Assembly (NCBI GenBank): GCA_021648725.1
Contig: JAKISF010000028.1
Location: 1 to 44,528, forward strand
DNA from: Bacteroidales bacterium
GTDB lineage: Bacteria; Bacteroidota; Bacteroidia; Bacteroidales; JAADGE01
DNA: 44,528 nt
Reading direction: 5' to 3'
A program made the position numbers and the translations under genes. Within the stretch, counting starts at the first letter, position 1, and each line of letters starts with the position of its first letter. Under the pieces are notes generated by a model. The model did not search any database, was not told the origin of the DNA, and saw only the letters and a list, made by a program, of their open reading frames with translations. This document shows positions 1 through 8,833 of this stretch, piece by piece.

Positions 1-121
1 TATTTTTCGATTTTAAATTTTACAAAAACACAAATCCAAATTTTTGACTTGTATTTTTGTGATGATAAAATAAAAAAATCAGAAATAAGCTGTTTTTAAG
101 GCCGAGAAAATCAGCAAGCCC
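1..121. mobile_element. End of an insertion element (partial, runs off left edge)
   Basis: Positions 111-124 (TCAGCAAGCCCTAA) match the right inverted end of the 171-bp element at 22294-22460 (CAGCAAGCCC followed by TAA). The same ten-base terminus is seen here at 112-121. Directly to its right, a sulfotransferase reading frame stops, so the element seems to have inserted into that gene. The remaining 110 bases are AT-rich with no recognisable transposase. They could be the end of a full IS or of another short non-autonomous element; the other end lies outside the window. Confidence 0.5.
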
Positions 122-450
122 TAATTAATAAAGTTTTGATAAACTGAAATTGATTTTCCGAAAGGAAAAAAAGGAGCTTGCCCTGTAGGGTTAATCATGC
201 GTGCTGTCCAATGTTTTGCTTCGTTTTCAAAATTCAGTTTTTTGTTTTCACCGTATTTGCGGATAAAATGTGTATCGCCGGGCAGAGCAAAGATGTTTGA
301 TTTTCCGTCGAGCAATTGAGTGAGCAGGGTTGTTCCTGACTTTTCATTTCCGCAAATAAAAATGGGTCGGGTTATAATTTTATCTAATCTTTTTTGTGTG
401 TCAGGGGCAACAGCGGGTTTTTTGAAATTCGGGTTATTTGTAAAACACAT
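121..450 (-). pseudogene. Sulfotransferase, N-terminal fragment interrupted by an insertion
   Basis: Only 109 residues remain of a family that is normally about 280-330 residues long. Residues 30-60 carry the PAPS 5'-phosphosulfate-binding loop, seen as ICGNEKSGTTLLTQLLD, followed by a typical GDTHF stretch. The protein would transfer sulfate from PAPS to a sugar hydroxyl, which fits its place at the end of a glycosyltransferase operon. The frame ends in a TAG formed at the junction with the inverted end at 112-121, and the last dozen residues lead straight into it. The catalytic core and the 3'-phosphate-binding part are missing. The start ATG (450) has AGAAGGA a few bases upstream and overlaps, in another frame, a 41-codon ORF. 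Probably non-functional. Confidence 0.7.
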
Positions 451-559
451 CTATTCCTTCTTTAAAATCATACCACGATTGCCCCCTTTTCGGCCATTCT
501 TTACCTCTTATTTTAAGAATATTCTCTAATTTGCCAAATGTGTAAACCGAATTTATCAT
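434..559 (-). CDS. Possible small protein, translationally coupled (41 aa)
   Basis: The ATG at 559 shares the sequence ATGA with the TGA stop of the upstream glycosyltransferase, a typical coupling arrangement and the same one used elsewhere in this operon (for example at 3387-3390 and 4502-4505). The ORF ends with TAA at 434-436 and overlaps the first codons of the sulfotransferase in a different frame. The product is basic and aromatic, including the stretch KEWPKRGQSWYDFKEG. I do not recognise it. It could be a real small protein, the old N-terminus of the sulfotransferase separated by a frameshift, or a leader that couples translation to the next gene. Confidence 0.35.
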   Translation of the reverse strand: MINSVYTFGKLENILKIRGKEWPKRGQSWYDFKEGIDVFYK

Positions 560-1554
560 CTGTTTATTTTGCTTAATACTTTATAGTTTAAGATTTGTAA
601 ATAAATGCTAAACATATCCGAAATATTGAGTTTTTTAAACCCTTCTTTTTGCTCAACGACAGATTTTATAAAATCAAAATATTTTTTTCCGGTTTCTGTC
701 ATATTCGGTAAATTGATAATTGAGGAGTAAAAATCGTAGTCGGCTATAATTATTTCAATGAGTTGCGGAATTTCTTCTTTGTTGTTAAAAACTACTCCGC
801 CTTTTTTTATAATTTCGGGATGTCCGCCGTCGTTCAAGACTATTGCCGGTAATCCGCAATGTAATGCTTCGATTAACGAGTTAGAACAAGGGTCTTTTTG
901 TGATGCAGTAATAAAAATATCGTGTTTTTTTAGTTCCTTGGCAAGTTTTGTGCTTGGTAAAGGCTTAATATGTCTGATATTTCTAAATTTGAAAGGCGAA
1001 TTACCGCAAAAGGTCATTTCGTATTTTGAGAAATCAAGACTTTCGTCAAGCCATTTGTAAACCTCAAAACCTTTAATAAGATTGTGTGACCAACTTGTTG
1101 CAATCAATCTTACTTTGCTGTTTTTATTGAAAGATGTTTTTTTTTGATTGTTGAATATAAGCGGGTTGGGAGCATTTATGATAATACTTTCAAATTTCTT
1201 TTTCTTTATACCGAGTTCGTAATTTTTTTGTTTTGACCAATCAGATTGAAAAATACTTGCATCGGCAATGATGTTGTTTATTTTATAAATTAAACGGTCG
1301 GTTTGTGTATCGTTTTTACGGATAAATGTTACGGGTCCGTCAATACGGTGGACAAAGATTTTTTCGGGATGTTTTTGTTTAAATTTAATAAGTTCAGAGA
1401 AGTTATGATGACTGTTAAACAATATAATGTCGGCATTTGCAGAATTTTCTTCATAAACATTTATGCTTATAAAGTAATCACGTAAAGCTTTTAAAAATTG
1501 ATTCCCGCCTCCGTAAGGACCTTTATTTATTTTATAAAAAATGTTTATTTTCAT
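556..1554 (-). CDS. Glycosyltransferase, GT4-like
   Basis: A 332-residue protein with the two-Rossmann (GT-B) layout: an N-terminal acceptor half with a glycine-rich loop (PYGGGNQF, residues 13-20) and a C-terminal nucleotide-sugar half. The donor-site region is at residues 224-247, with SNSLIEALHCGLPAIV followed by NDGGHPE, as in GT4 enzymes. It would add a sugar from an activated donor to a growing lipid-linked or surface glycan on the cytoplasmic face. It lies six bases downstream of the next glycosyltransferase and its stop overlaps a small ORF. Donor and acceptor cannot be told from sequence. Confidence 0.8.
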   Translation of the reverse strand: MKINIFYKINKGPYGGGNQFLKALRDYFISINVYEENSANADIILFNSHHNFSELIKFKQKHPEKIFVHRIDGPVTFIRKNDTQTDRLIYKINNIIADASIFQSDWSKQKNYELGIKKKKFESIIINAPNPLIFNNQKKTSFNKNSKVRLIATSWSHNLIKGFEVYKWLDESLDFSKYEMTFCGNSPFKFRNIRHIKPLPSTKLAKELKKHDIFITASQKDPCSNSLIEALHCGLPAIVLNDGGHPEIIKKGGVVFNNKEEIPQLIEIIIADYDFYSSIINLPNMTETGKKYFDFIKSVVEQKEGFKKLNISDMFSIYLQILNYKVLSKINR

Positions 1555-1560
1555 TAAGGC

Positions 1561-2595
1561 TTAATTTTTCATCAAATAATCGTAAACGGTTTTAATTTTT
1601 TTGTCAATAACTTCATAAGAACAGAACTCTATGCACTTATTATATTGCTGATTAACAGTGGATTGTCGGGCGTTTTGGTTTTGCAAGTAATTATTTACAA
1701 AATTGAGAACTGCTGTTTTGTATTTTTCGGTATCGGTAAAAATATTTTCTTTGTTAATAAAATCTGATGCTAATCCTACATCGGTGCTGAATATCGGAAC
1801 TTTCAGGCTTGTTGCTTCCTGAACGGCTTTCGGTCCGCCTTCTGATTTTGATGTAATTAAATATAAATCAGAAATTCTGTATAGGTCGGGCATATCCGAG
1901 AAAGGTAAACCGTTGATATTAATGTCGTCGCCCGGCATTTCTTTTCCGATATAATAATAAGGAATATTATGTTTTTTGCATTGTTTTATAACAAAATGCC
2001 TTCTCGGACCGGAGAGCAGTAAAATAAACTTGTTTTCAGGTAAATCTTTTAAAAGTTCGATTAATAATTCAGGGCCTTTTTGCCACTTCGGTTTTGATAA
2101 ATCACTTCCTAAACTGTCGCGCTGAAAAGATGAAATAACAACTTTATTTTTCAATAAATTTTCGGGGATATTGTATTTTTTATAGATTGTTTGTTTGTTA
2201 ATATTTTCTGAAAAATTGAACAAGTTAAAATCTAAATAGTATGGTATTGTAACAACTTTTTTGCAATATTTTTCAAGTATTTTTGTTTGTTTTTCAGAAG
2301 GAGAAATCCAAGCTGTTGCAAATTTGTTTGCTTTGTGAAACTCTTTTGTCAGAAAATAGTTTTTATTTTCCAAATCAATAAAATTAACTGCAGTAAGAAT
2401 TATATTCCTTTTAAATCTTAATGGTAAATATCTCACTTTAAGGAAGTTATTCCACCAAATGTTGTGAATAATATCTGCTTTCAACGGGTTGCTTGTTTCC
2501 TGAATATTCAAACGAGATAAGGCATTTTTAATATCTTTTCTTATCATATCAATAGCCCAGCCGTGACCGTCTTTTTCGTTAATGTATATTTTCAT
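1561..2595 (-). CDS. Glycosyltransferase, GT4 family
   Basis: This 344-residue protein has a C-terminal GT4 domain. The EX7E signature is visible as EGGPKAVQE, preceded by DLYLITSKS and followed by the usual hydrophobic strand (VPIFSTDVG). The N-terminal half begins with a short beta strand (MKIYINEKDGHGWA) and is less conserved. The gene is packed between the methyltransferase (3-base gap) and the next glycosyltransferase (6-base gap), so it is surely co-transcribed. The inferred role is one sugar-transfer step in the polysaccharide encoded by this operon. Confidence 0.85.
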   Translation of the reverse strand: MKIYINEKDGHGWAIDMIRKDIKNALSRLNIQETSNPLKADIIHNIWWNNFLKVRYLPLRFKRNIILTAVNFIDLENKNYFLTKEFHKANKFATAWISPSEKQTKILEKYCKKVVTIPYYLDFNLFNFSENINKQTIYKKYNIPENLLKNKVVISSFQRDSLGSDLSKPKWQKGPELLIELLKDLPENKFILLLSGPRRHFVIKQCKKHNIPYYYIGKEMPGDDININGLPFSDMPDLYRISDLYLITSKSEGGPKAVQEATSLKVPIFSTDVGLASDFINKENIFTDTEKYKTAVLNFVNNYLQNQNARQSTVNQQYNKCIEFCSYEVIDKKIKTVYDYLMKN

Positions 2596-2598
2596 TTG

Positions 2599-3390
2599 TT
2601 ATGTTTTTCTTAAAATAAGCAATATTGAGTGAGATGAAAATTTTCCGAAAGTTATAGAAATAATTTTTGCGATAATAAGACTGAGTAGTTTTCTGTTATC
2701 ATATATTTTTTGCAAAGTTTTTTTCATGAAAACGGTTTCATCTTTTAAGCCTTTCAGACCGTCAAGGTGTTTTTTTGAAACAAGATTGAAATTATGTTTT
2801 TTTAAATCTGAAATTACCTTTTTCTCGTCAAGAGCAAATTGATAGAAATTATCCGGTTTTTTTTCACACAGAGGATATTTATTTTTTTTTGCTTTTCTTT
2901 TTCGGAATTTACTCATATGCGGGAAAGTTATAAACAAAAGACCGTTCGGCTTCAAGATTCGTTGCATTTCTTCTATAATATCGAAGTAGCCGTCATAAAA
3001 ATGCTCAATTACGCCGAATGACCAATAAGCATCAAAATAATTGTCCGGAAAATCAAGTTTGCGAACATCTCCGAGGCTAATATTTAATTCGGGTTTTGCA
3101 TTTTTTACTGTTTTAACGGTTTTTTCGGCATAATCAATTCCTATAACTTTGTAACCTGCATTTTGCAGTTTAAAAACCTGCTGCCCGGTTCCGCACCCGC
3201 CTTCTAAAATTAAACTCCCTTTCGGCAAATATTTTTTGCTTGTATTAATGACATAGTCAAAGAATGATACTTTTTTCGGGTACAGTTTTTCTATTGTATT
3301 TTTGTTCCAGTGCTTGTCCCAAAAATCTTTGTTTGAGGATTCTCCGAAATATACCAATCGGTTATTTTTTTTATCGTAACAACGTTTCAT
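2599..3390 (-). CDS. Class I SAM-dependent methyltransferase
   Basis: A 263-residue Rossmann methyltransferase. Motif I is seen as LEGGCGTGQQVF with the acidic end of strand 2 at VIGIDYAE. The motif around GDVRKLDFPDNYFDAYWSFG and VIEHF matches the Methyltransf_11 pattern (UbiE/small-molecule type). The C-terminus ends with a hydrophobic helix (KLLSLIIAKIISITFG) that may attach it to the membrane. It probably methylates a sugar or lipid carrier in the glycan pathway. It overlaps the upstream glycosyltransferase by four bases (ATGA), a sign of coupled translation. Confidence 0.8.
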   Translation of the reverse strand: MKRCYDKKNNRLVYFGESSNKDFWDKHWNKNTIEKLYPKKVSFFDYVINTSKKYLPKGSLILEGGCGTGQQVFKLQNAGYKVIGIDYAEKTVKTVKNAKPELNISLGDVRKLDFPDNYFDAYWSFGVIEHFYDGYFDIIEEMQRILKPNGLLFITFPHMSKFRKRKAKKNKYPLCEKKPDNFYQFALDEKKVISDLKKHNFNLVSKKHLDGLKGLKDETVFMKKTLQKIYDNRKLLSLIIAKIISITFGKFSSHSILLILRKT

Positions 3391-4505
3391 TTAATAATTT
3401 CAATGATTTTTTCGGTAAATTTTTCAGGATTATGATTTTCCTTTGCCGAAAGTAAGGCATTTTCTTTCATCTTTTCTAATTCATACCTGTTTGATATTAG
3501 CTGTTTAAGTTTTTCTGTTAGGTCATTAAGGTTTCGAGCTTTAAAAATATAGCCGTTTTTCCCGTTTTCGATATAACATTTTGTGCCGTTTTCATCGGAA
3601 CAAATTACGGGTAACCTGTTTGCCATAGCTTCAACAGGCGAATATGCCGCAGGTTCGGCATAAGCAGGTAAAACAAATAAATCGTGTTTTCGATATTCGT
3701 CAATGATTTTTTTATACGGAAAATTAGTTTCGAAACGAACATCTTCGGAAAGTTTATTTTCGTTAACAAAATTAAGCATTGTTTTCAGATATTTTTTATT
3801 GACAAGCTCTCCTATAAAACAAAGCTTTACCTTATAACCTTTATTTTTTAAATCTACAAAAGACTGTAAGAGAAGGTGTTGGTCTTTCCTTTTCAAGAAT
3901 TTGCCTACTGACAGGATTCTTATTTCTTCGAATTTGCCGTTCTTAATTATTTTCTCTTTAACAGGGAAAATAAACGGTAAATAAAAAGTGTTTTTAATGC
4001 CGAAGTTTTGAAAAGCATCATAATTTTCTTTAATCGGAGTAATGTAAGCATAAACTTTCAGAAATTTAAAAAGCTTTATGTTCAAGCGAAACAGAAATTT
4101 AGATTTTTTTATATGCGTAAAAGTTGTTTGTGTAAGCATCAGCACTTTTGCTTTATGTTTTTTTGCAACCGCTAATGTTTTTACAGCCAGTGCATTTTGG
4201 TAGGCTTTAAGAATTATTGTGTCAGGTTTGTATGTTTTGAATATTTGCCTCAGTTCTTTTCCCGGAGATTGTATTCTTAACTCGAAGCCTGATTTTAAAC
4301 TTTGTTTTTTAAATAATGAAACAATTTTCAGTATTGTTTTCGAAAAAAAAGACAGAGAAATTTGCTTTAAGTCAATGCCTTCATAAAATTCTGATTTCCC
4401 TTTATAAAGCACAATAACTTTTACGGAATGCCCGGCATCTTGCAATGCTTTTGCACGATAATATAAATTTGTATGAAAACGTTGTGCGACTATCAGAAAT
4501 TTCAT
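3387..4505 (-). CDS. Glycosyltransferase, GT4 family
   Basis: A 372-residue GT-B protein. The N-terminus has the beta strand and RFHTNLYYRAKALQDAGH segment common in GT4 enzymes (a start resembling glycan 4-glycosyltransferases). The central nucleotide-binding strand is EIRILSVGKFLKRKDQ, and the EX7E motif is EPAAYSPVE followed by AMANRLPVICSDENG. Both motif glutamates are present. Overlaps both neighbours by four bases. The sugar specificity is unknown. Confidence 0.88.
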   Translation of the reverse strand: MKFLIVAQRFHTNLYYRAKALQDAGHSVKVIVLYKGKSEFYEGIDLKQISLSFFSKTILKIVSLFKKQSLKSGFELRIQSPGKELRQIFKTYKPDTIILKAYQNALAVKTLAVAKKHKAKVLMLTQTTFTHIKKSKFLFRLNIKLFKFLKVYAYITPIKENYDAFQNFGIKNTFYLPFIFPVKEKIIKNGKFEEIRILSVGKFLKRKDQHLLLQSFVDLKNKGYKVKLCFIGELVNKKYLKTMLNFVNENKLSEDVRFETNFPYKKIIDEYRKHDLFVLPAYAEPAAYSPVEAMANRLPVICSDENGTKCYIENGKNGYIFKARNLNDLTEKLKQLISNRYELEKMKENALLSAKENHNPEKFTEKIIEIIK

Positions 4506-5362
4506 AGTTTGTCAATAAGGCTTTTAATTTCACTTCCGTTATTAATATCTTTTATTTTAACAAGTTTACCGTTTTCTTTACGGAAAAAACTTGCATTGTT
4601 TATACCGTCAGCATTTGTTCTGCCCACAAGTAAAATTCCTTTTTCTTTGATTGATTTTTTTATATTTAATATTCCGGATATTATTTTTTTTTCGGAAAAA
4701 TAACCGAAGTTCAGGATGTTCATAACTCGAACAAAGGTGAAATTTTTGATAATTTCAGTTTTAAATATGTCGTATTCTATAAATTTAATTGTATTATCTG
4801 CTATTTTTTGCAGAACTTTCGGGTGAAAAAGCAATAAGCGATAATCGTAATTGTTTCTTAATTTGTTCTTTTGTAATATTCTGAATAACAGCACTGTAAT
4901 CGGGAAGAATGTGTTTTTATCTCCGGCAAAGAAACAGCCGATATAAGCAAAAAGCAGTTGTTTGTTTTTTCCGAAAACTTTTGTTATAAAACCTTTTTTA
5001 ACCAAAACCTCAGAATACTTATCGGAAATATAAAAATCACATTTTTGATTTTGGCTTTTTAGAAGGTCGCAAAAGTCTGATGAACTTATTCCGTTTGATA
5101 CGGCAACATCGTGAATTATCGGATTTTCTGTTTTTTTAATTAATTCAAAACTTATTTTGTCTAAATCAGAGAAGCGGTTTTTTGATGTTTTTTTTGATGT
5201 TTTGTTACTGACGTAAATATCCTTATAAAATTTATTCAGAATTGAATCAGATTCTATTTCAGAGAAATTTTCGGATATTTTAAGAATGAAAAAATGTTTC
5301 AAAATTGGTATTTTTGACATTTTCTTAAGAAAACTGATATTTTTTAAAGCAATTTTTACCAT
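4502..5362 (-). CDS. Putative CheR-like/Rossmann methyltransferase
   Basis: I do not recognise this 286-residue protein with certainty. Its plan resembles a SAM methyltransferase of the CheR type: a strand and loop at IHDVAVSNGISSSDF in the place of motif I, an acidic strand end at CDFYISDKYSE, then VRVMNILNFGYFSE and a late strand GILLVGRTN. The classic GxGxG is altered to VSNGISS. The N-terminus is basic and amphipathic. It overlaps the downstream-transcribed neighbour by four bases and its upstream neighbour by seven, so it belongs to the glycan operon. It may modify a glycan or carrier, or be a non-catalytic relative. Confidence 0.5.
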   Translation of the reverse strand: MVKIALKNISFLKKMSKIPILKHFFILKISENFSEIESDSILNKFYKDIYVSNKTSKKTSKNRFSDLDKISFELIKKTENPIIHDVAVSNGISSSDFCDLLKSQNQKCDFYISDKYSEVLVKKGFITKVFGKNKQLLFAYIGCFFAGDKNTFFPITVLLFRILQKNKLRNNYDYRLLLFHPKVLQKIADNTIKFIEYDIFKTEIIKNFTFVRVMNILNFGYFSEKKIISGILNIKKSIKEKGILLVGRTNADGINNASFFRKENGKLVKIKDINNGSEIKSLIDKL

Positions 5363-6489
5363 AAAACATTTTCAATTTCAAATTTTAGTTTCTCTCCGGC
5401 TATGTTTATATCATGGTTTTCCTGCAAATATTTAAAACAATTTTTACCTTTTTGTATTATTTCAGATTTATTTTTCAGCAATTCCTTCATTTTCGAATAA
5501 AGTAAATCAAAATTTCCGTTTGCAAAAATACCGCAATTATAATCAGTAATAAAATTATCAGGATTTACGTTTAGTGAAACAATAGGGGTTTTGCTTTGTG
5601 CCGCTTGCAAAAAAGTGTTCGGAAAGCCCTCATAATCAGATGTGTTTAAAAATAATTCAGCTTTATTGAAATATTCTTGTATTTCAGAGAAGGGAACTTT
5701 TCTTATAAATGTTAAATTTTTAAGCTTTTCGGCTTTACTTTTCAATTTTTCCCATTCGGGTTTATTCGAGTCGGTATGCGGGCAAATCATTACAAATTTT
5801 CTTTCGGGGAAAAAACCGGAAAGTTGTAAAAAAAGTTCAGGATTTTTCATTTCGGCAAATCGACTTACCCAAAGAATAAATTGTTTTTTATAAGTACTTT
5901 CTTCTTTAATTTCAATCATATTCTTTAAGAGGGGGGCTTCAATTTTGTGATTTTTTTTCAGTAATATTTTGTGTTCTTTATTTTGAGTTATAACTTTTGC
6001 AGCTTTAACTAATCCGTATTTATATAATTTCCCCGAAAGTCCGTTTAAATTTATATAGTTTTTGTTTACGTCAATTAAACTTGATGTTCTGTATATGAAT
6101 TTTTTGCGAAATAATATTGCATAAAATGCACTGATGCCTACAATTGCATTTGCATTAGTGCAGATTATTATATCCGGATTTATTCTGATAAGTTGAAACA
6201 GGTATTTAATGCTGTTAAGAAGCTTCAAAAAAAATGATTCATTTTGTTTTAGTTGTATTGTGTTGATTAACTTGACGTTGTGATTTTTTTTGATTTCACG
6301 TTTTTTATTAATTCTGACTAAAAATTTGATATTGAAGTTTGAATTTTCCGAAAGATATCTTGCCCAAAGAAACATCTGCAACTCTGCACCGCCGTGTGCA
6401 ACTTCGGAATTTTCGACAAAAAAAGGATATGATGCCGGTGAAAAAAAACAAATTTTCACTTTTCTGTTATGACTTATTTTTTCTTCCAT
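5356..6489 (-). CDS. Glycosyltransferase, GT4 family (EX7E changed to EX7Q)
   Basis: This 377-residue GT-B protein has an N-terminal loop VAHGGAELQMFLWARYL typical of GT4 acceptor domains, the strand FILWVSRFAEMKNPELFL in the middle, and EGFPNTFLQ followed by AAQSKTPIVSLNVNPDNFI in the donor site. The second glutamate of the EX7E motif is replaced by glutamine. The protein resembles the enzyme at 8834-9940 closely in layout (GGA.....Q near the start, SRF/GRLTKIKNPE in the middle, NVNPD at the end), so the two are probably paralogues. Its start overlaps the gene before it by 16 bases. Confidence 0.85.
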   Translation of the reverse strand: MEEKISHNRKVKICFFSPASYPFFVENSEVAHGGAELQMFLWARYLSENSNFNIKFLVRINKKREIKKNHNVKLINTIQLKQNESFFLKLLNSIKYLFQLIRINPDIIICTNANAIVGISAFYAILFRKKFIYRTSSLIDVNKNYINLNGLSGKLYKYGLVKAAKVITQNKEHKILLKKNHKIEAPLLKNMIEIKEESTYKKQFILWVSRFAEMKNPELFLQLSGFFPERKFVMICPHTDSNKPEWEKLKSKAEKLKNLTFIRKVPFSEIQEYFNKAELFLNTSDYEGFPNTFLQAAQSKTPIVSLNVNPDNFITDYNCGIFANGNFDLLYSKMKELLKNKSEIIQKGKNCFKYLQENHDINIAGEKLKFEIENVLW

Positions 6490-8804
6490 AAAAATAAAGT
6501 TCTGAATTTATCACCGTTTGCCGTTAATTCTTCAGAGATTTTTGTATCGTTTTGAATTGTGTTAATTTGTTCAGTGTTAAGATTAAAGTCATAAATTCGA
6601 ATGTTGTTTAAGTATCCGTTAAATTGCGGGTTTATCGAGAATTTAACTAAATCGGGCACTAAATTTATATTTGTAGTAATTTCGTTTTCGTTATTTACTT
6701 TTAGACTTATTTTTTTAGGATTTATTTGTAAATATATTCTGTTTAATACATCAGTTTTTATTTTATATTTAATACTGTCTTTATCGGAGGTTACTGCAAT
6801 AAGTTTTTTATCCTTTATGTAGGATTTTAAAATATTTGTGTCGTTATTATTTAAATAAAAGATATTTTCGGATGTGTTGTTTGTTATTTTTAAATCGAAA
6901 ACAAAGCAATAAGAGTTATTTAAACTTAAATTTGCAGCCGGCATATATTGTTGATACTGAAACAATTCTAACGGTTGTATCATTTGCTTATTGTAATAAT
7001 AAACTTCTTCTCCGTAATTATCTATTCCGTAACCGGCATACTTTTTAAAATATAAATTTGCAAAATTTACTAATTCAGGGTCTAAACGTGCTTCATTGTA
7101 TTTATGCCAAATTAACCAGCCGTGCGGATTTTCTTGTATTTCTTTATAAAGGTCAGAAAAGCTCCTGCCTTGATAGCTGCCTAAACTTAAAAATTTTGTA
7201 TTCTCAGGTATTCCCGAAAGGTACATTTTCGGACCCCAGTGGTTAAAAATAACATCGTCTTTTTGAATGTTTTTAACTACTTTTTTATGAGCAACCGAAG
7301 GTTTTGCCGGAGAATAGGTGTTTGTAACATACAGACTTTCGTAATGATTTGAAAAGCTTAAAAGGACGGAAGCAATAAGCATTAATGAAAGTATTGTTTG
7401 AATTATTTTATTATATAAAATTTTATTAATCAGCATAAAACTTCCTACAATAAGCAATACGGTAAAAGGCGTAAGAAATGAAATATAACGATAAGAAGGG
7501 GCGTAGTCAATTATATATGAAAATAATAGCCAAATTATAAATAAAACAGAAAAAAGAATTAGATATCTTTTGCGGAAATTATTGTTTTTTGAAATAAAGA
7601 GAATTGCTCCTGATAAGAAGATGAAAATCAGATTAATTGTTTCTGAAAAAGGGTAGCCGAAAAGGGCTTTGTTATAAATTTCGGAATTATTTATTTCGAA
7701 AAAAGTAAATTGACTGAAATTGACTTTGTAGGGAAAAAGTATTTGTAAAATAAGAAGTGTTACTGCAATTGAAAATGCCGTTAAATATTTTTTTTCTATG
7801 CGAAAAATAAAAACACTTACTAATAAGAACATTAAAAAAACCGGAAAAATTGCCGTTATATTCGGATGTGTATATAACCCTATATACAATAAAATTAACA
7901 AAAATGGGAAATAAATATAATTGAAATTAAAATATCTTTGTAAAAACGGATATTTGTCCGAATTAAAAATTTGAAAAGAGTTATTTTCGGTCAGGAATTT
8001 AAAAACCCAATAAAAAGCAAGCAAAAAAACAGGATAAATCATTGCATACATTCTAGCCCATCTTCCGAGAAACAAAAACTCGAAATACAGAGCAAAGGTG
8101 AAAATTGCAATTAATGATGTATATTTGTCTTTCACAAAGTGTTTTCCGATGAAGTAAAAAAGTAAAATAAATAAAACACCGAAAAATGCCGAGGGAAAAC
8201 GCGAAGACCAAGTATTTATTCCGAATAATTTATAAGACTGTGCCGTAACCCATTGATGAGGTTTTGCTCTGTTGTAAGCTTTTCCGACAAGCTCTTTTTT
8301 TATAAAATCCCATTGCCTGTATTCGTCTGTGTGGTAATAACCGGCAGCTCCTTGTGTTAGCTGAACTTCATCAGAAAAAATATCAAACCGGTCTAATTTG
8401 TAGAAAAGAGAGAATGCAGAAATGCCGAGTATTATAATTAAAAGTGCTGTTGCAGGAAGCTCTTTCTTTGTAAAAAGATTTTTAAATTTTTGTAAAAAAG
8501 ATTGTTTTTTGTTTTCGGCAAATAACTTGTTTATAACATTGTTAAGTTTTGTTTTGTCAAAATAAAGAGAAATTACACCAATTATTATTGTAGGTATTTG
8601 CAAAATTGATTTTAAGTTTTCAAAAATTGCATTTCCGGTAGTTTGTTCGTAAAAATTTGAAGCAATGTAGAATAAAATTAAAACAAGAAATAAATATTTC
8701 AGATTTTGTTGCAAAAAAGAAGTTTTTTTGGATTTATTTTCCTGTTTTTGCTTCTTGTTTGAAATTTCCGGTTTTTGAATGTTTTTTTTGCTTGTCCTTT
8801 TCAT
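6474..8804 (-). CDS. GT39-like membrane glycosyltransferase with C-terminal LamG-like domain
   Basis: A 776-residue protein. After a lysine-rich cytoplasmic start (residues 1-28) there are about ten membrane segments. The first periplasmic loop has KLDRFDIFSDEVQLTQGAAG, with the acidic SDEV seen in ArnT/PMT-type (GT39) enzymes that use polyprenyl-phosphate sugars. After the last membrane segment a soluble part (about residue 515 on) leads into a LamG/concanavalin-like region, with SLNNSYCFVFDLKI and NGYLNNIRIYDFNLNTEQI as the typical beginning and end. The likely role is sugar transfer at the outer face of the inner membrane, with a beta-sandwich that may bind glycan. It may use the lipid sugar made by the GT2 protein at 12174-13112. 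Confidence 0.7.
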   Translation of the reverse strand: MKRTSKKNIQKPEISNKKQKQENKSKKTSFLQQNLKYLFLVLILFYIASNFYEQTTGNAIFENLKSILQIPTIIIGVISLYFDKTKLNNVINKLFAENKKQSFLQKFKNLFTKKELPATALLIIILGISAFSLFYKLDRFDIFSDEVQLTQGAAGYYHTDEYRQWDFIKKELVGKAYNRAKPHQWVTAQSYKLFGINTWSSRFPSAFFGVLFILLFYFIGKHFVKDKYTSLIAIFTFALYFEFLFLGRWARMYAMIYPVFLLAFYWVFKFLTENNSFQIFNSDKYPFLQRYFNFNYIYFPFLLILLYIGLYTHPNITAIFPVFLMFLLVSVFIFRIEKKYLTAFSIAVTLLILQILFPYKVNFSQFTFFEINNSEIYNKALFGYPFSETINLIFIFLSGAILFISKNNNFRKRYLILFSVLFIIWLLFSYIIDYAPSYRYISFLTPFTVLLIVGSFMLINKILYNKIIQTILSLMLIASVLLSFSNHYESLYVTNTYSPAKPSVAHKKVVKNIQKDDVIFNHWGPKMYLSGIPENTKFLSLGSYQGRSFSDLYKEIQENPHGWLIWHKYNEARLDPELVNFANLYFKKYAGYGIDNYGEEVYYYNKQMIQPLELFQYQQYMPAANLSLNNSYCFVFDLKITNNTSENIFYLNNNDTNILKSYIKDKKLIAVTSDKDSIKYKIKTDVLNRIYLQINPKKISLKVNNENEITTNINLVPDLVKFSINPQFNGYLNNIRIYDFNLNTEQINTIQNDTKISEELTANGDKFRTLFLWKKK

Positions 8805-8833
8805 TAGTTCTTTGATGCTAAAAAATAATAAAG

